A stretch of 64,000 bases of DNA, taken from positions 12,078,237 to 12,142,236 of the forward strand of contig JARWKL010000009.1 in assembly GCA_029961685.1 (NCBI GenBank). The letters run 5' to 3'. The position numbers were made by a program, and so were the translations under genes. Positions 22,209-36,600 of this stretch are shown here, piece by piece (within the stretch, counting starts at the first letter, position 1; every line of letters begins with the position of its first letter). The notes beneath the pieces are model-generated. The model was not told the DNA's origin and searched no databases. It worked only from the letters and a program-made list of their open reading frames with translations. This DNA comes from Aristolochia californica. Lineage: Eukaryota > Streptophyta > Magnoliopsida > Piperales > Aristolochiaceae.

Positions 22209-22842
22209 AACGATAAATGATGGTTTACTCTTATTACTTTTGAACATGCGTAATTTATATGTACTAAACTTGTAACTCGTTGATTGTAATATTAAAGGCA
22301 CGAACTTGTTATTTGAATAATTTTTTTAAGTTATTTTCAAAGTTGTATATGTATTTATTTATTATTTTTTTAATTTTATTACTATATTAAACTTCATATT
22401 TAACTCTCTGGTAAATAAAATATAATTAAAGTATGCATTTGATTAATTAATTACTTTTAATTTTTTCAAAATATATTATTAATTAATACAATGCAAATCT
22501 ATCTTATGTTATTAATGTAATATTTTTTATTTATTAATCATAATTTTTTTTATTTACTCTATTGTATTAGTGATTTAATAGTGGTAATTAAAATATTGTT
22601 AACTCAAACACTTGGTTTAATTAGCTCATTTTTATAATTAATAAAATCAATGATTTTAAATTTCTAAGATGAAGATGAAGATGAAGTTGTCCACACTAAC
22701 ACCCTATTTCAAAGATTTCGAAGATGAAGTTGTCCACACTAACACCCATTTTGAAGATGAAGATCATGTAGATGCATAAGATGAAGATCAAGATCAAGAT
22801 CAAATTTTCATTTTGTTGAATAACTCCCCCTTAGGCAGTACT
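22209..22842. other. AT-rich stretch with GAAGAT-type repeats
   Basis: About 430 bases of very AT-rich sequence (22220-22650) are followed by gatgaagatgaa and gatcaagatcaa microsatellites and a duplicated gaagttgtccacactaacaccc (about 22685 and 22725). It separates the Harbinger remnant from the nucleolin-like copy. No gene is recognised. Confidence 0.5.
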
Positions 22843-23560
22843 TGATGGACTATGAAGACAAGACATTCCAGAATGTAAGGGAAGATGCCTCTACAGGAAA
22901 GCAGACTGCTACAAAATCTGCAACGAAAACTCCTCAAACTGTTGTCACTCCTCAAGCTCCAACAACCGGTTCAAAAACACTATTTGTGGCAACTTGTCCT
23001 TCACTGTTGAACGTCCTGATGTGGAGGAATTCTTCAAAGATGCAGGTAAAGTTGTTGATGTTCGATTTGTTGTACGTGAGATGGTCGTTTTCGAGGTTTT
23101 GGGCATGCTGAGTTTGCTACAGAAGAGGTGGCACAAAAGACTCTTGAATTGAAGGGTCACGACCTTTTAGGCTGTGGTGCGAGGATTGATCTTGCTCACG
23201 AAAGGGGCTCATACACTCCTCCTAGCGGCAATGATAACAACTCATATAAGAAAAGTGGTAAAGTTGAGCAGGGGAAGACTATATACTTTCGTGGGTTTGA
23301 TAACTCTCTAGGAGAAGATGAGATTTGAGGTGCTTTGGAAGAGCATTTTGGCTCCTACGGCGAGATTATTTCTATTCCAAAGGATTATGAGACTGGTGCT
23401 TCTAAGGGGCTTGCTTCCATGGACTTCAGCGGTGATGACGGTTTCTCTCAGCCCTTGGAACTCAACGGTTCAGATATAAATGACTACAATCTAACAATGG
23501 AAGAGGCTAGGCCAAGGGGTGACAATCGTGATGGTTTCAGGCCACTGAGTATTTCCTAGT
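22843..23560 (+). pseudogene. Intronless nucleolin-like fragment (RRM1-RRM2)
   Basis: Nucleolin is a nucleolar RNA-binding protein acting in rRNA transcription and processing. The fragment reads through the linker (TPQTVVTPQAPTTGSKTLFV) into RRM1, where frameshifts at about 22988 and 23085 interrupt NLSFTVE, VEEFFKDAGKVVDVRFVV, FRGFGHAEFATEEVA and ALELKGHDLLG-like sequence. An acidic/basic spacer follows, then RRM2 (KTIYFRGFDNSLGEDEI, stop, LEEHFGSYGEI, SKGLASMDF). No intron interrupts about 700 bp, whereas plant nucleolin genes have several. It therefore looks like a cDNA copy. It lies upstream of a gypsy pol tail and LTR in the same orientation. Confidence 0.85.
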
Positions 23561-23776
23561 GCAATAACGGGAGGGGGTTAGTGCTGCTGAGTCTACTCAT
23601 TCCTTGGGGGCTGGACATGATGTTGTTGTTGCCATGCTGGCAATGGGTAAGCTGTGCAACTTTGCCATTGGGGGGCTGCCGTGAGGGACTCTTTCACACA
23701 TGTCTCAGACTGAGGGAGGGCAGTGTTGCTATTGGGCGAGATGTAGCGACATTCGGCACGCTTTCCTACAGTTGAC

Positions 23777-23817
<41 letters not shown>

Positions 23818-23869
23818 GAAGAAGAAGAATAAAAAAAATCCTAGAGGGAATGTTCCGGTTTTGAGCGTC
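23561..23869. other. Spacer between nucleolin fragment and gypsy pol tail
   Basis: A GC-richer segment (23561-23775) is open in several frames, but I cannot assign it; it may be another captured piece or retroelement sequence. A (TAA)n microsatellite at about 23777-23817 and a short GAA run follow. Confidence 0.4.
23777..23817. repeat. (TAA)n microsatellite
   Basis: About 13 repeats of TAA are followed by gaagaagaagaa. Confidence 0.95.
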
Positions 23870-23979
23870 TAGAGGGCGGACATAGCTATCGCAGATGCCA
23901 CTTGGGAACAGGTGCAGACGTCGGCCTACAGACCCTACTTTCGAGCTTGAGGACAAGCTCGTTCTTCCGGGGGATGTAA
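23870..23979 (+). pseudogene. C-terminal tail of a Ty3/gypsy pol (chromovirus-like)
   Basis: The end of a chromodomain-type gypsy polyprotein is recognisable: ADATWEQVQ, then a one-base-shifted FELEDKLVLPG, and a purine-rich CCGGGGGATG before the LTR. The same ELEDKLVLPE tail precedes the LTR of the minus-strand copy (39884-39989). Everything upstream in pol is missing and nucleolin-like sequence is there instead. Confidence 0.75.
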
Positions 23980-24320
23980 TGTTATGAACACAATAACATT
24001 ATTATTTTATTCTTTTTCTTTCATTTACTTTATTTATTTCAATTTTAAGTCATAGGGGTATTTTTGTAATATTTTATCTTAAACCATAACAGGGTGAACC
24101 CTATTTAAGGGGTAAGAGCAATGAGAAAGGGAAATATTGATTTTAGGTTAAATTTAGGTTAAACAGACTTGGAGCTCTCCTCAACAAGCTCTAGGATTTT
24201 CGATTGATTTTCATCTTCCTCCCCATGTCTCCCTACAATTCTGCCATGTTGTTCTTCAATTCCCCATGGCCGAACCGGAACCTTAACAACGAATCCATGT
24301 GTCAGATCTGGGACCATAAC
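23980..24320 (+). mobile_element. 3' LTR of chimeric gypsy element (copy 1)
   Basis: It runs from TGTTATGAAC to GGGACCATAAC, so the ends form the imperfect inverted pair TGTTATGG/CCATAACA. It matches the reverse complement of 39588-39883 (aacattattatttta, ggggtatttttgtaatattttatc, ccctatttaagg, ctcctcaac, gagctctaggattttc). It has an extra segment of about 50 bp near 24210-24270. Confidence 0.85.
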
Positions 24321-24640
24321 TCCCACAATGATTACCATGAGCTGACATCTTTGTCACATCAATTGGAAGATCAAGAAGGACTCACAAAGTATCTTTATCT
24401 TAGGGTCATGACCAAGAAGAGTTTTAGTTTAAGTTATATTTGTTTTTTTATCAATATTGAGTTACCTAATTATGTTAGGACTTACCTTAAGTGTTAGAGT
24501 TTGGGTGTAATTGGGACAAGGGATAGTTTTATTGTAATTGGACTCTACTACCTTACTCTAGTATAAATAGAGGTTCATGTACTCTGATTACAACAAGTTA
24601 TTGATGTCAATGAAGTATTTCACTTTTCCATAAATTCTAC
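24321..24640 (+). mobile_element. Truncated family-T LTR
   Basis: Matches the last two thirds of the LTRs at 3907 and 6238 (caatgattaccatgagctg, gttagagtttgggtgtaatt, ggactctactacctt, ataaatagaggttcatg), ending ccataaattctac. The 5' third is missing where the gypsy LTR ends, and no PBS follows. It joins the satellite directly at 24641. Confidence 0.85.
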
Positions 24641-27600
24641 AATTGCAAAACCTAATATGTAAAAACTAAAAAGAGTTTAAAATCCCTAAAAATTACAGAG
24701 ACTTTTTGAAATTATCTCTCTCTACATTTGTGCATTTCCATTTCGAATGTATACTTTTTTCTTTGATCAAAACTTGAGTTTTCGTTTTCCCTTTATCTCT
24801 CATAAATAAAAAAAATTAAGGCAAATAGATCACAAAAAAATGAAAATTGCAGAATTTATGTAAGGAAAAAATTAAAAACAAGAACAAATATAAGTAAAGA
24901 AAATTTATTTACACACGACAATTGAACACAAAAGTTGTGTTCTCAAAGTTTGGGAAAATCCAATGGTTCAACCCTAATAGCTTTGAATTCTATAAGAAAG
25001 ATATTTCTAATTGATCTTAACATGTTTTAAATATGGATATGCATGGTTGTAATATGTTAAAGATGCAAAAGACCTATGGATCCAAACCTTTTGAAGATAA
25101 TAACAAATGCTCATTAAATTCTCAAAGTTGAACATTTGGTGGGATATTTACCCGAGTCAAACAAGCCATTATTTTGCCCATTTACAAAAAGCAGACCTAA
25201 CAATCATTGGTGATTTGGAAAGTTATTTATCGGCCAACCATGTGTAATGGGCTATATTTTTTTAAGAAATGACTTATGCAACACTCAATTAAAAATCTCC
25301 CCCCCCCCCCCCCCCCTTTTTCTTCCCAATGATTGCAAAACCTAATATATAAAAACTAAAAAGAGTTTACATTCCCTAAAAATTGCAAAGACTTTTTGGA
25401 ATTATCTATCTCTAATTGGTGCATTTCCATTTTGCATGCATACTTTTTTCTTAAATCAAAACTTGAGTTTTCACTTTACCTTTATCTCTCGTAAACAAAA
25501 AAAAGATCAGGCAAATAGATCACAACAAAATGAAAATTTTAAGATTTTATATATGGAAAAAACTTTAAAAATAACAAATGTAAGTAAAAAAAAATTATTC
25601 ACACACCACAATGAACACAAAATTTTAGTTCTCCAAGTTTGGGAAATTCCACTGGTTTAACCCAAATAGCTTGGAATTCTATAAGAAAGAGATTTCTAAT
25701 TGATCCTAACATGTTTTAAATATGGATATGCATGCTTGAAACATGTTAAAGATGCAAATGACCTTTGGATCCAAACCTTTGCAAAAGAATAACAAATGCT
25801 CATTAAATTCTCCAAGTTTAATGTGCAGTGGGATATTTACCCGAGTCAAACAAGCCATTATTTTGCCAAATTACAAAATGCTAACCTAACAATCATAGGT
25901 GATTTGTAAAGTGATATATCGGCCAATCATGCGTAACATGCTACATTTTTTTAAGAAATGACTTATGCAACACTCAGTTAAAAATCCTCCCCGCCTCCAC
26001 CTTTTCTTCCCAATGATTGCAAAACCTAATATATAAAAACTTAAAAGAAATTACAATCTAGAAAAATTACAAAGACTTTTTGGAATTATCTCTATCTATA
26101 TTAGTGCATTTCCATTTTGGATGTATACTTTTTTCTTAGATCAAAACTTGAGTTTTCACATTCCCTTTATCTCTCGTAAAAAACAAAAAAGATAAGGCAA
26201 ATAGATCACAACAAAATGAAAATTTTAGAGTTCATATATGGAAAAAATTAAAAACAATAACAAATGTAAGTAAAGAAAATTTATTCACACACCACAAATA
26301 AACACAAAATTTTTTATTCTCCAAGTTTGGGAAATACCACTGGTTCAACTTTAATGGCTTTGAATTCTAGAAGAAAGAGATTTCTAATTGATCCTAACAT
26401 GTTTTAAATATGGATATGCATGCTTGAAACATGTTAAAGATTCAAATGACCTATGGATCCATCCCTTTTGAAGAGAATAACAAATGTTCATTAAATTCTC
26501 AAAGTTGAACGTCCAGTGGGATATTTACTCGAGTCAAACAAGTCATTATTTTGCCCATTTACAAAAAACTGACCTAACAATCATAGGTTATTTGTAAAGT
26601 GATTTATCGGCATATCATGCGTAACAAGATATATTTTTGTAAGAAATGACTTAAGAAACACTCAGTTAAAAATCCCACCCGCCTCCTCCTTTTCTTCACG
26701 ATGATTGTAAAACCTAATAAATAAAAACTAAAACAGTTTACAATCCCCAAAAATTAAAAAGACTTTTTGGAATTACCTCTCTCTACATTTCAGCATTTCC
26801 ATTTCTGATGTATACTTTTTTCTTAGATCAAAACTTGCATTTTCACTTACCCTTTATCTCTCGTAAACAAAAAAAAACAAGATAAGGCAAATAGATCACA
26901 ACAAAATGAAAATTTTAGAGTTTATGTATGGAAAAAGTTAAAAACTATAACAAATGTAAGTAAAGAAAATTTATTCACACACCACAATGAACGCAAAAGT
27001 TTCGTTCTCCATGTTTGGGAACTTCCACAGGTTCTACCCCAATAGCTTGGAATTCTATAAGAAAGAAATTTCTAATTGTTCCTAAAATGTTTTAAATATG
27101 TATATGCATGCTTGAAACATGTTAAAGATGCAAATAACCTATGGATCCAAACCTTTTGAAGAGAATATGAAATGCTCATTAAATTCTCAAAGCTGAACGT
27201 GCGGTGGAATATTTACCCAAGTCAAACAAGCCATTATTTTGCCCTTTTACAAAAATTTGAGCTAACAATCATAGGTGATTTGAAAAGTGATTTATCAGCC
27301 AATCTTACGTAACAGGCTATATTTTTGTAAGAAATGCCTTATGCCACACTCAGTTAAAAACCCCCCCTCCTCCCCCTTTTCTTCCCGATGATTGCAAAAC
27401 CTAATATATAAAAACAAAAAAGAGTTTACAATCGCTAAAAATTACAGAGAATTTTTGGAAGCATTTTTGCATTTCCATATTGGATGTATACTTTTTTCTT
27501 AGATCAAAACTGGAGTTTCACCTTTCCCTTTATCTCTCGTAAATAAAAAAAATAAAGTAAATAGATCATAAAAAAAAGAAAATTTTAGAGATTATGGAAG

Positions 27601-30600
27601 GAAAAAATTAAAAACAAGAACAAAAACAAGATGCCAATGACCTATGGATCCAAACCTTTTTAAGAGAATAACAAATGCTCATTAAATTCTCAAAGTTGAA
27701 CGTGCGGTGGGATATTTACCCGAGTGAAACAAGCCATTATTTTTCCCATTTACAAAAAGTTGACCTAAAAATTGGAGGTGATTTGTAAAGTGATTTATAG
27801 GCTAATCATGTGTTACGGGCTATATTTTTGTAAGAAATGACTTATGCAACACTCAGTTAACAATCCCCCCTGCCTCCCCTTTTCTATCCAATGATTGAAA
27901 AACCTTATATACAAAAACTAAAAAGAGTTTACAATCCCAAAAAATTATAGAAACTTTTATGAATTATCTCTCTCTACATTTCTGTATTTCCATTTTGGAT
28001 GTATACTTTTTTCTTAGATCAAAACTTGAGTTTGCACTTTCCGTTTATCTGTCGTAAACAAAAAAAACGATAAGGCAAATAGATCACAAAAAAATGAAAA
28101 TTTTAGAGTTTATGTAGGGAAAAAATTTAAAACAAAAACAAATGTAACTAAAGAAAACTTATTTACACACCACAAATGAACACAAAAGTTTTGTTCTCCA
28201 TATTTGGGAAATTCTATTGGTACAACCTTAATAGCTTGGAATTGATCCTAACATGTTTTAAATATGGATATGCATGCTTGAAACATATTAAAGATGTGAA
28301 TGACCTATGGATCAAAACCTTTTGAATTGAATAAAAAATACTCATTAAATTCTAATAGTTGAACGTGTGGTGGGATATTTACCCTACTCAAACAAACCAT
28401 TATTTTGCCCATTTAAATAAAGCTAACCTAACAATCATAGGTGATTTGTAAAGTGATTTATTGGCCAATCAAGCGTAACGGTCTATATTTTTGTAAGAAA
28501 TGACTTAAGCCACACTCAGTTAAAAATCCCCCCCACCCCCCGCCTCCCCCTTTTCTTCGCGATGATTGCAAAACCTAATAAACAAAAACTAAAAAGAGTT
28601 TATCATCCCTAAAAATTACAAAGACTTTTTGGAATTATCTCTCTCTACATTTTTGCATTTCCATTTTGGATGTATACTTTTTTCTCAGATCAAAACTTTA
28701 GTTTTCACTTTGCCTTTATCTCTCGTTGATAAAAAAAAATAAGGCAAATAGATCACAATAAAATGAAAATTTTAGAGTTTATGTATGGGAAAAAAATTAA
28801 AAACAAGAACAAATGTAAGTAAAGAAAATTTATTCGCACCCCACAATTGAACAACAAATTTTTGTTTTCCAAGTTTCGGAAATTCCACTAGTTCAACCCT
28901 AATTGCTTTGAATTCTATAAGAAAGAGATTTCTAATATATCCCAACAAGTTTCAAATATGGATATGCATGCTTGTAACATGTTAAAGTTGCAAAAGACCT
29001 ATGGATCCAAATCTTTTGAAGAGAATAACAAATGCTAATTAAATTCTCATAGTTGAATGTGCGGTGGGATATTTACACAACTCAAACAAGACAATATTTT
29101 GACCATTTACAAAAAGTTGACCTAACAATCATTGGTGATTTGTGAAGTGATTTATTGGCCAATTATGCGTAACGGGCTATATTTTTGTAAGAAATGACTT
29201 ATGTAATACTCAGTTAAAAATCCTCCCCGCCTCCCCCTTTTCTTCCCGATGAATGCAAAACCTAATATATAAAATCTAAAAAGAATTAAGAATCCCTAAA
29301 AATAACAGAGACTTTTTGGAATTATCTCTCTCTACATTTGTGCATTTCTATTTTGGATGTAAAATTTTTTCTTATATCAAAACTTGAGTTTTCACTTTTC
29401 CTTTATCTCTCGTAAACAAAAAAAACATAAGGCAAATAGATTACAACAAAATGAAAATTAAGAGTTTATGCATGGAAAAAATAAAATTAAATAAAAAATA
29501 TAAGTAAAGAAAATTTATTCACACACCACAAATGAGTACAAAAATTTTGTTCTCCAAGTTCGGGAAATTCATTTGGTTCAACCCTAATAGCTTGGAATTC
29601 TATAAGAATGAGATTTCTAATTGATCCTAACATGTTTTAAATATGGATATGCATGCCTGAAACAAGTTAAAGATGCAAATGACCTATGGAGCCAAAACTT
29701 TCGAAGAGCATAACAAATGCTCATTAAATTCTCAAAGTTGAACATGCGGTGGGATATTTACCCGGGTCAAACAAGCCATTATTTTGCCCATTTACAAAAA
29801 GTTGACCTAACAATCATAGGTGATTTATAAAGTGATTTATCGGCCAATCATGCGTAATGGGCTATATTTTTTAACTAAATGACTTATACTTCACTCAGTC
29901 AAAAATCTCTCCACCTCCACCCCCCCCCCCCCCCCCGCTTTTCTTCCCAATGATTGCAAAACCTAATAAAGAAAAACTAAAAGGAGGTTCTAATCCTTAA
30001 AAATCAAAGAGACTTTTTGGAATCATCTCTCTCTATATTTGTGTATTTGCATTTTGGATGTATATTTTTTTCTAAGATGAAAACTTGACTTTTCACTTTC
30101 CCTTTATCTCTCGTAAACAAAAAAAAGATAAGGCAAATAAGTCACAAAAAATTGAAAATTTTAGAGTTATGTATGGAAAAAATTGCAAACAATAACAAAT
30201 GTAAGTAAATAAAATTTATTCACACACCACAAATGAACACAAAAGTTTTGTTCTCCAAGTTTAGGAAATTCCACTAGTTCAACCCTAACAACTTGGAATT
30301 CTATAAGAAAGAGATTTCTAATTGATTCTAACATGTTTTAAATATGGATATGCATGCTTAAAACAAGTTAAAGAAGCAAATGACCCATGGATCCAAACAT
30401 TTTGAAGAGAATAAAAAATGCTCATTAAATTCTCATAGTTGAACGTGCAGTGAGATATTTACCCGAGTTAAACAAGCCATTATTTTGCCCATTTACAAAA
30501 AACAGACCTAACAATCATAGGTGATTTGTAAAGTGATTTATCAGCCAATCATGCATAACGGGCTATATTTTTGAATGAAATGACTTATGCGACACTCAGT

Positions 30601-33600
30601 TAAAAATCCCCCCCCCCCCCTACCGCCTCCCCCTTTTCTTCCCGATGATTGCAAAACCTAATATATTAAAAGTAAAAAGAGTTTACAATCCCTAAAAATT
30701 ATAGAGACCTTTTGAAATTATCTTTCTTTACATTTTTGCATTTCCATTTTTGATGTACACATTTTTCTTAGATCATAACTTGAGTTTTCACTTTCCCTTT
30801 ATCTCTCGTAAACAAAAAAAATAAGGAAAATAGATCAAAACAAAATGAAAATTTTAAAGTTTAAGTATCGAAAAAATTAAAAACAATAAAAAATTTAAGC
30901 AATGAAAATTTGTTCACACACAACAAATGAACACTAAAGTTTTGTTCTCCAAGTTTGGGAAATTCGTCTGGTCCAACCCAAATAGTTTTGAATTCTATAA
31001 AAAAGAGATTTCTAATTGATCCTAACATGTTTTAAATATGGATATGCATGCTTGAAACATGTTAAAGATGCAAATGACCTATGGATACAAACCATTTGAA
31101 GAGAATAACAAATGTTCATTAAATTATCAAAATTGAACGAGCGGTGGGATATTTACCCGAGTCGAACAAGCCATTATTTTGCCCATTTACAAAATGTTGA
31201 CCTAACAATTGTAGGTGATTTTTAAAGTGATTTATCGGCCAATCATGCGTTACGGGCTATATTTTTGTAAGAAATGACTTATGCTACACTCAGTTAAAAA
31301 TCCCCCCTCCTACCTCTTTTGTTCCCAATGATTGGAAAATCTAATAATAAAAACTAAAAAGAGTTTACAATCCCTAAAAATTACAAAGACTTTTTGGAAT
31401 TATATCTCTCTACATTTGTGCATTTCCATTTTGGATGTATACTTTTTTCTTAGATCAAAACTTGAGTTTTCACTTTCCCTTTATCTCTCGTAAACAGAAA
31501 AAAAAAAAAGATAAGGCAAATAGATCAAAACAATATGAAAATTTTAGACTTATGTGTGGAAAAAATTAAAAACAATAACAAATGTAAGTTATGAAAATTT
31601 ATTCACACACCACAAATGACCACAAAAGTTTTGTTCTGGAATTTTGGGATATTCCACTGGTTCAACCCAAATAGTTTTGAAGTCTATAAGAAAGAGATTT
31701 CTAATTGATACTAACATGTTTTAAATGGATATGCACGCTTGAAACATGTTAAAGATGCAACTGATCTATGGATCCCAACATTTTAAAAAGAATAACAAAT
31801 ACTTATTAAATTCTCAAAGTTGAATGTGTCGTGGGATATTTACCCGAGTCAAACAAGCCATTATTTTGCCCATTTACAAAAAGTTGACCTAACAATCATA
31901 TGTGATTTGTAAAGTGATTTACCAGTCAATCATGCAGAACAGGCTATAATTTTGGAAGAAATGACTTATGCAACAATCAGTTAAAAATCCCCCCCCCCCC
32001 CCCCCCCCCCCCCCCCTTTTTCTTTTCAATGATTGCAAAACCTAATAAATAAAAACTAAAAAGAGTTTACAATCCCTAGAAATTACGAAGACTTTTTGGA
32101 ATTATCTCTCTCTACATTTTTGCATTTCCATTTTGGGTGTATACTTTTTTCATAGATCAAAACTTGAGTTTTCATTTTCCCTTTATTTCTCGTAAACAAA
32201 AAAAAATAGAAGGCAAATAGTTCAAAACAATATAAAAATTTTAGAGTTTATGTACGGAAAAAATTAAAAACAATAACAAATGTAAGTTATGAAAATTTAT
32301 TCACACATTACAAATGAACACAAAAGTTTTGTTCTCCAAGTTTGGGAAATGCCACTGGTTCAACCCTAATAGCTTTGAATTCTATAAGAAAGAGATTTCT
32401 AATTGATCCTAACAAGTTTTAAATATGGGTATGCATGCTTGAAACATGTTAAAGATGAAAATGACCTACGGATCCAAACGTTTTGAAGAGAATAATAAAT
32501 GCTCATTAAATTCTCAAAGTTGAATGTGCGGTGAGATATACCCAAGTCAAACAAGCCATTATTTTGCCCATTACCAAAAAGCTGACCTAAAAATCGTAGA
32601 TGATTTGTAAAGTGATTTATCGGCCAATCATGCGTTACAGTCTATTTTTTGTAAGAAATGACTTATGCAACACAACGGTAAATACCCCCCCCCCCCCCCC
32701 CCCCCCCTCTGCCTCCCCCTTTACTTCTCGATGATTGCTAAACCTAATATATAAAAACTAAAAAGAGTTTACAATCCCTTAAAAATTACAGAGAGTTTTT
32801 GGAATTATCTCTCTCTACATTTGTGCATTTCCTTTTTGGATGTATACTTTTTTCTTAGATCAAAACTTGAGTTTTCACTTTCCCTTTATCTCTCGTAAAA
32901 TAAAATAAAAAAAATATGGCAAATAGATCACAACAAAAATAAAATTTTAGAGTTCATGTATGGAAAAAATTAAAAACAATAACAAATGTAAGAAAAGAAA
33001 ATTTATTCACACACCACAAATGAACACAAAAGTTTTGTTCTCCAAGTTTGGGAAATTCTACTAGTTAAACCCTATTTTCTTTGAATTCTATAAGAAAGAG
33101 ATTTTTAATTGATCCTAACATGTTTTAAATATGGATATACTTGCTTAAAACATGTTAAAGATGCAAATGATCTATGGATCCAAACCTTTTGAAGAGAATA
33201 ACAAATGCTCATTAAATTCTCAAAGTTGAACGTGCGGTGGGATATTTACCCGAGTCAAACAAGCCATTATTTTGCCCATTTATGAAAAGCTGACCTAAAA
33301 ATCGTTGGTGATTGCAAAACCTAATAAATAAAAAACAAAAAAGAGTTTAAAATCCCTAAAAATTACAGAGACTTTTTGGAATTATCTTTCTCTACATTTG
33401 TGCATTTCCATTTTGGATGTATACTTTTTTCTTAGATCAAAACTTAAGTCTTCACTATCCCTTTATCTCTCGTAAACAAAAAAAAAGATAAGGCAAATAG
33501 ATCACAACAAAATGAAAATTTTAGAGTTTATGTATGGAAAAAACTAAAAACAATAACAAATGTAAGTAAAGAAAATTTATTCACACACCACAAACGAACA

Positions 33601-36600
33601 CAAAGTTTTGTTCTTCGAGTTTGGGAAATTCCTATATTTCACCCCTGATAGCTTGTAATTATATAAGAAAAAGATTTCTACTTGATCTTAATATGTTTTA
33701 AATATGGATATGCATGCTTGAAATATGTTAACGATGCAACTGACCTATGGATCCAAACATTTTACAGAGAATAAAAAATGTTCATTAAATTCTCAAAGTT
33801 GAACGTGTCGTGGGATATTTACCCGAGTCAAACAAGCCATTATTTTGCCCATTTACAAAAAGTTGACCTAACAATCATAGGTGATTTTTAAAGTGATTTA
33901 TCGGCCAATCATGCATAACAGGCTATATTTTTGGAAGAAATGACTTATGCAACAATTAGATACAAATCCCCCCCCCCCCCCTCCTTTTCTTTCCGATGAT
34001 TGAAAAACCTAATAAATAAAAAACTAAAAAGAGTTTACAATCCCTAAAAATTATAGAGACTTTTTGAAATTATCTCTCTCTACATTTGTGCATTTCCATT
34101 TCGGATGTATACTTTTTTCTTTGATCAAAACTTGAGTTTTCGTTTTCCCTTTATCTCTCGTAAACAAAAAAAAAATTAAGGCAAATAGATCACAACAAAA
34201 TGAAAATTGCAGAGTTTATGTAAGGAAAAAATTAAAAACAAGAACAAATGTAAGTAAAGAAAATTCATTTACAGACGACAAATGAACACAAAAGTTGTGT
34301 TCTCAAAGTTTGGGAAAATCCAGTGGTTCAACCCTAATAGCTTTGAATTCTATAAGAAAGAGATTTCTAATTGATCCTAACATGTTTTAAATATGGATAA
34401 GCATGCTTGAAACATGTTAAAGATGCAACTGGCCTATGGGTCTAAACATTTTAAAGAGCATAACAAATGCTCATTAAATTCTCAAAGTTGAACGTGCCGT
34501 GGGATGTTTACCCGAGTCAAACAAGCCACTATTTTGCCCACTTACAAAAAGCTGACCTAACAATCATAGGTGATTTGTAAAGTGATTTATCGGCCAATCA
34601 TGCGTAACGGGCTATATTTTCTAAAGAAATGACTTATGCAACAATAAGTTAAAAATCCATCCCCCCCCCCCTTTTTCTTTCCGATGATTGTAAAACCTAA
34701 TAAATAAACACTAAAACGAGTTTACAATCCCTAAAAATTACAGAGACTTTTTGGAATTATCTCTCTCTACATTTGTGTTTTTCGATTTAGGATGTATACT
34801 TTTTTCTTAGATCAAAACTTGAGTTTTCACTTTCCCAATGTCTCTCGTGAACAAAAAAAAATATAAGGCAAATAGATCAAAACAATATGAAAATTTTAGA
34901 GTTTATGTATGGAAAAAATTAAAAACAATAACAAATGTAAGTTAAGAAAATTTATTCAAAAATCACAAATGAACACAAAAGTTTTGTTCTCCAAGTTTGG
35001 GAAATTCCACTTTTCAACCCTTATAGCTTTGAATTCTATAAGAAATAGATTTCTAATTGATCCTAACATGTTTTAAATATGGATATGCATGCTTAAAACA
35101 TGTTAAAGATGCAAATGATCTATGGATCCAAACCTTATGAAGAGAATAAAAAGTGCTCATTAAATTCTAAAAGTTGAACATGCGGTGGGATATTTACTTG
35201 AGTCAAACAAGCCAATATTTTGCCCATTTATAAAAAGTTGACCGAAAAATCGTAGGTGATTTGTATAGTGATTTATTGGCCAATCATGCGTTACGGGCTA
35301 TATTTTTGTAGTCAATGACTTTATGCAACACACAGTTAAACATCCCTTTTTCTTCCCAATGATTGCAAAACCTAATATATAAAAACTAAAAAGAGTTTAC
35401 AATCCCTAAAAATTATAGAGACTTTTTGGATTTATTTTTCTCTACATTTGTGCATTTCCATTTTGGATGTATAATTTTTTCTTAGATCAAAACTTGAGTT
35501 TTCACTTTCCCTTAATCTCTTGTAAATAAAAAAAAATATAAGGCAAATATATCAAAAGAAAATGAAAATTTAAGAGTTTATGTATGGAAAAAATTAAAAA
35601 CAATAACAAATGTAAGTAATGAAAATTTATTCACACGCCACAAATGAACACAAAAGTTTGGTTCTCCAAGTTTGGGAAATTCCACTAGTTCAACCTTAAT
35701 AGCTTTGAATTCTATAAGAAAGAGATTTCTGATTGATCCTAACAAGTTCTAAATATGGATATGCATATTTGAAACATGTTAAAGACGCAAATGACCTATG
35801 GATCCAAACCTTTTGAAGAGAATAAAAAATGCTCATTAAATTCTCAAAGTTGAACGTGCGGTGAGATATTTACCTGAGTCAAACAAGCCATTATTTTGTC
35901 CATTAACAAAAAGCTGACCTAAAAATCGTAGGTGATTTGTAAAATGATTTATTGGCCAATCATGCGTTACGGGCTATTTTTTGTAAGAAATTACTTATGC
36001 AACACTCATTTAAAAATCCCCACCGCATCCCCCTTTTCTTCACGATGATTGCAAAACCTAATATTTAAAAACTAAAAAGAGTTTACAATCCCTAAAAATT
36101 ACAGAGACTTTTTGGAACTATCTCTCTCTACATTTGTGCATTTTATTTTTTGGATGTATACTTTTTTCTTAGATCAAAACTTGAGTTTTCAATTTCCCTT
36201 TATCTCTCGTAAAAAAAAAAAGATACGTCAAATAGATCACAATAAAATGAAAGTTTTAGAGTTTATGTATGGAAAAAATTAAAAACAGTAACAAATGTAA
36301 GTAAAGAAAATTTATTTACACACCACAAATGAACATAAAAGTTTTGTTCTTTAAATTTTTGAAATTCCACTGGTTCAACCCTAATAGCTTAGAATTCTAC
36401 AAGAAAAAGATTTCTAATTGATCCTAACATGTTTTAAATATGGATACGCATGCTTGAAACATGTTAAAGAAGCAAATGACCAATGGATCCAAACCTTTTG
36501 AAGTGAATAACAAATGTTAATTAAATTCTCAAAGTTGAACGTGCTGTGGGATATTTACCCGAGTCGAACAAGCCATTATTTTGCCCATTTACAAAATGTT

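Noticed and set aside
23593..23778. Gln/Pro-rich minus-strand ORF after the nucleolin fragment
   Set aside because: No domain; the segment is open in several frames because of its composition and lies between the pseudogene and the (TAA)n repeat.
31989..32016. Assembly filler: run of 28 C
   Set aside because: Every satellite unit has a C-rich tract at the same phase, so the tract is real, although exact lengths may be wrong.
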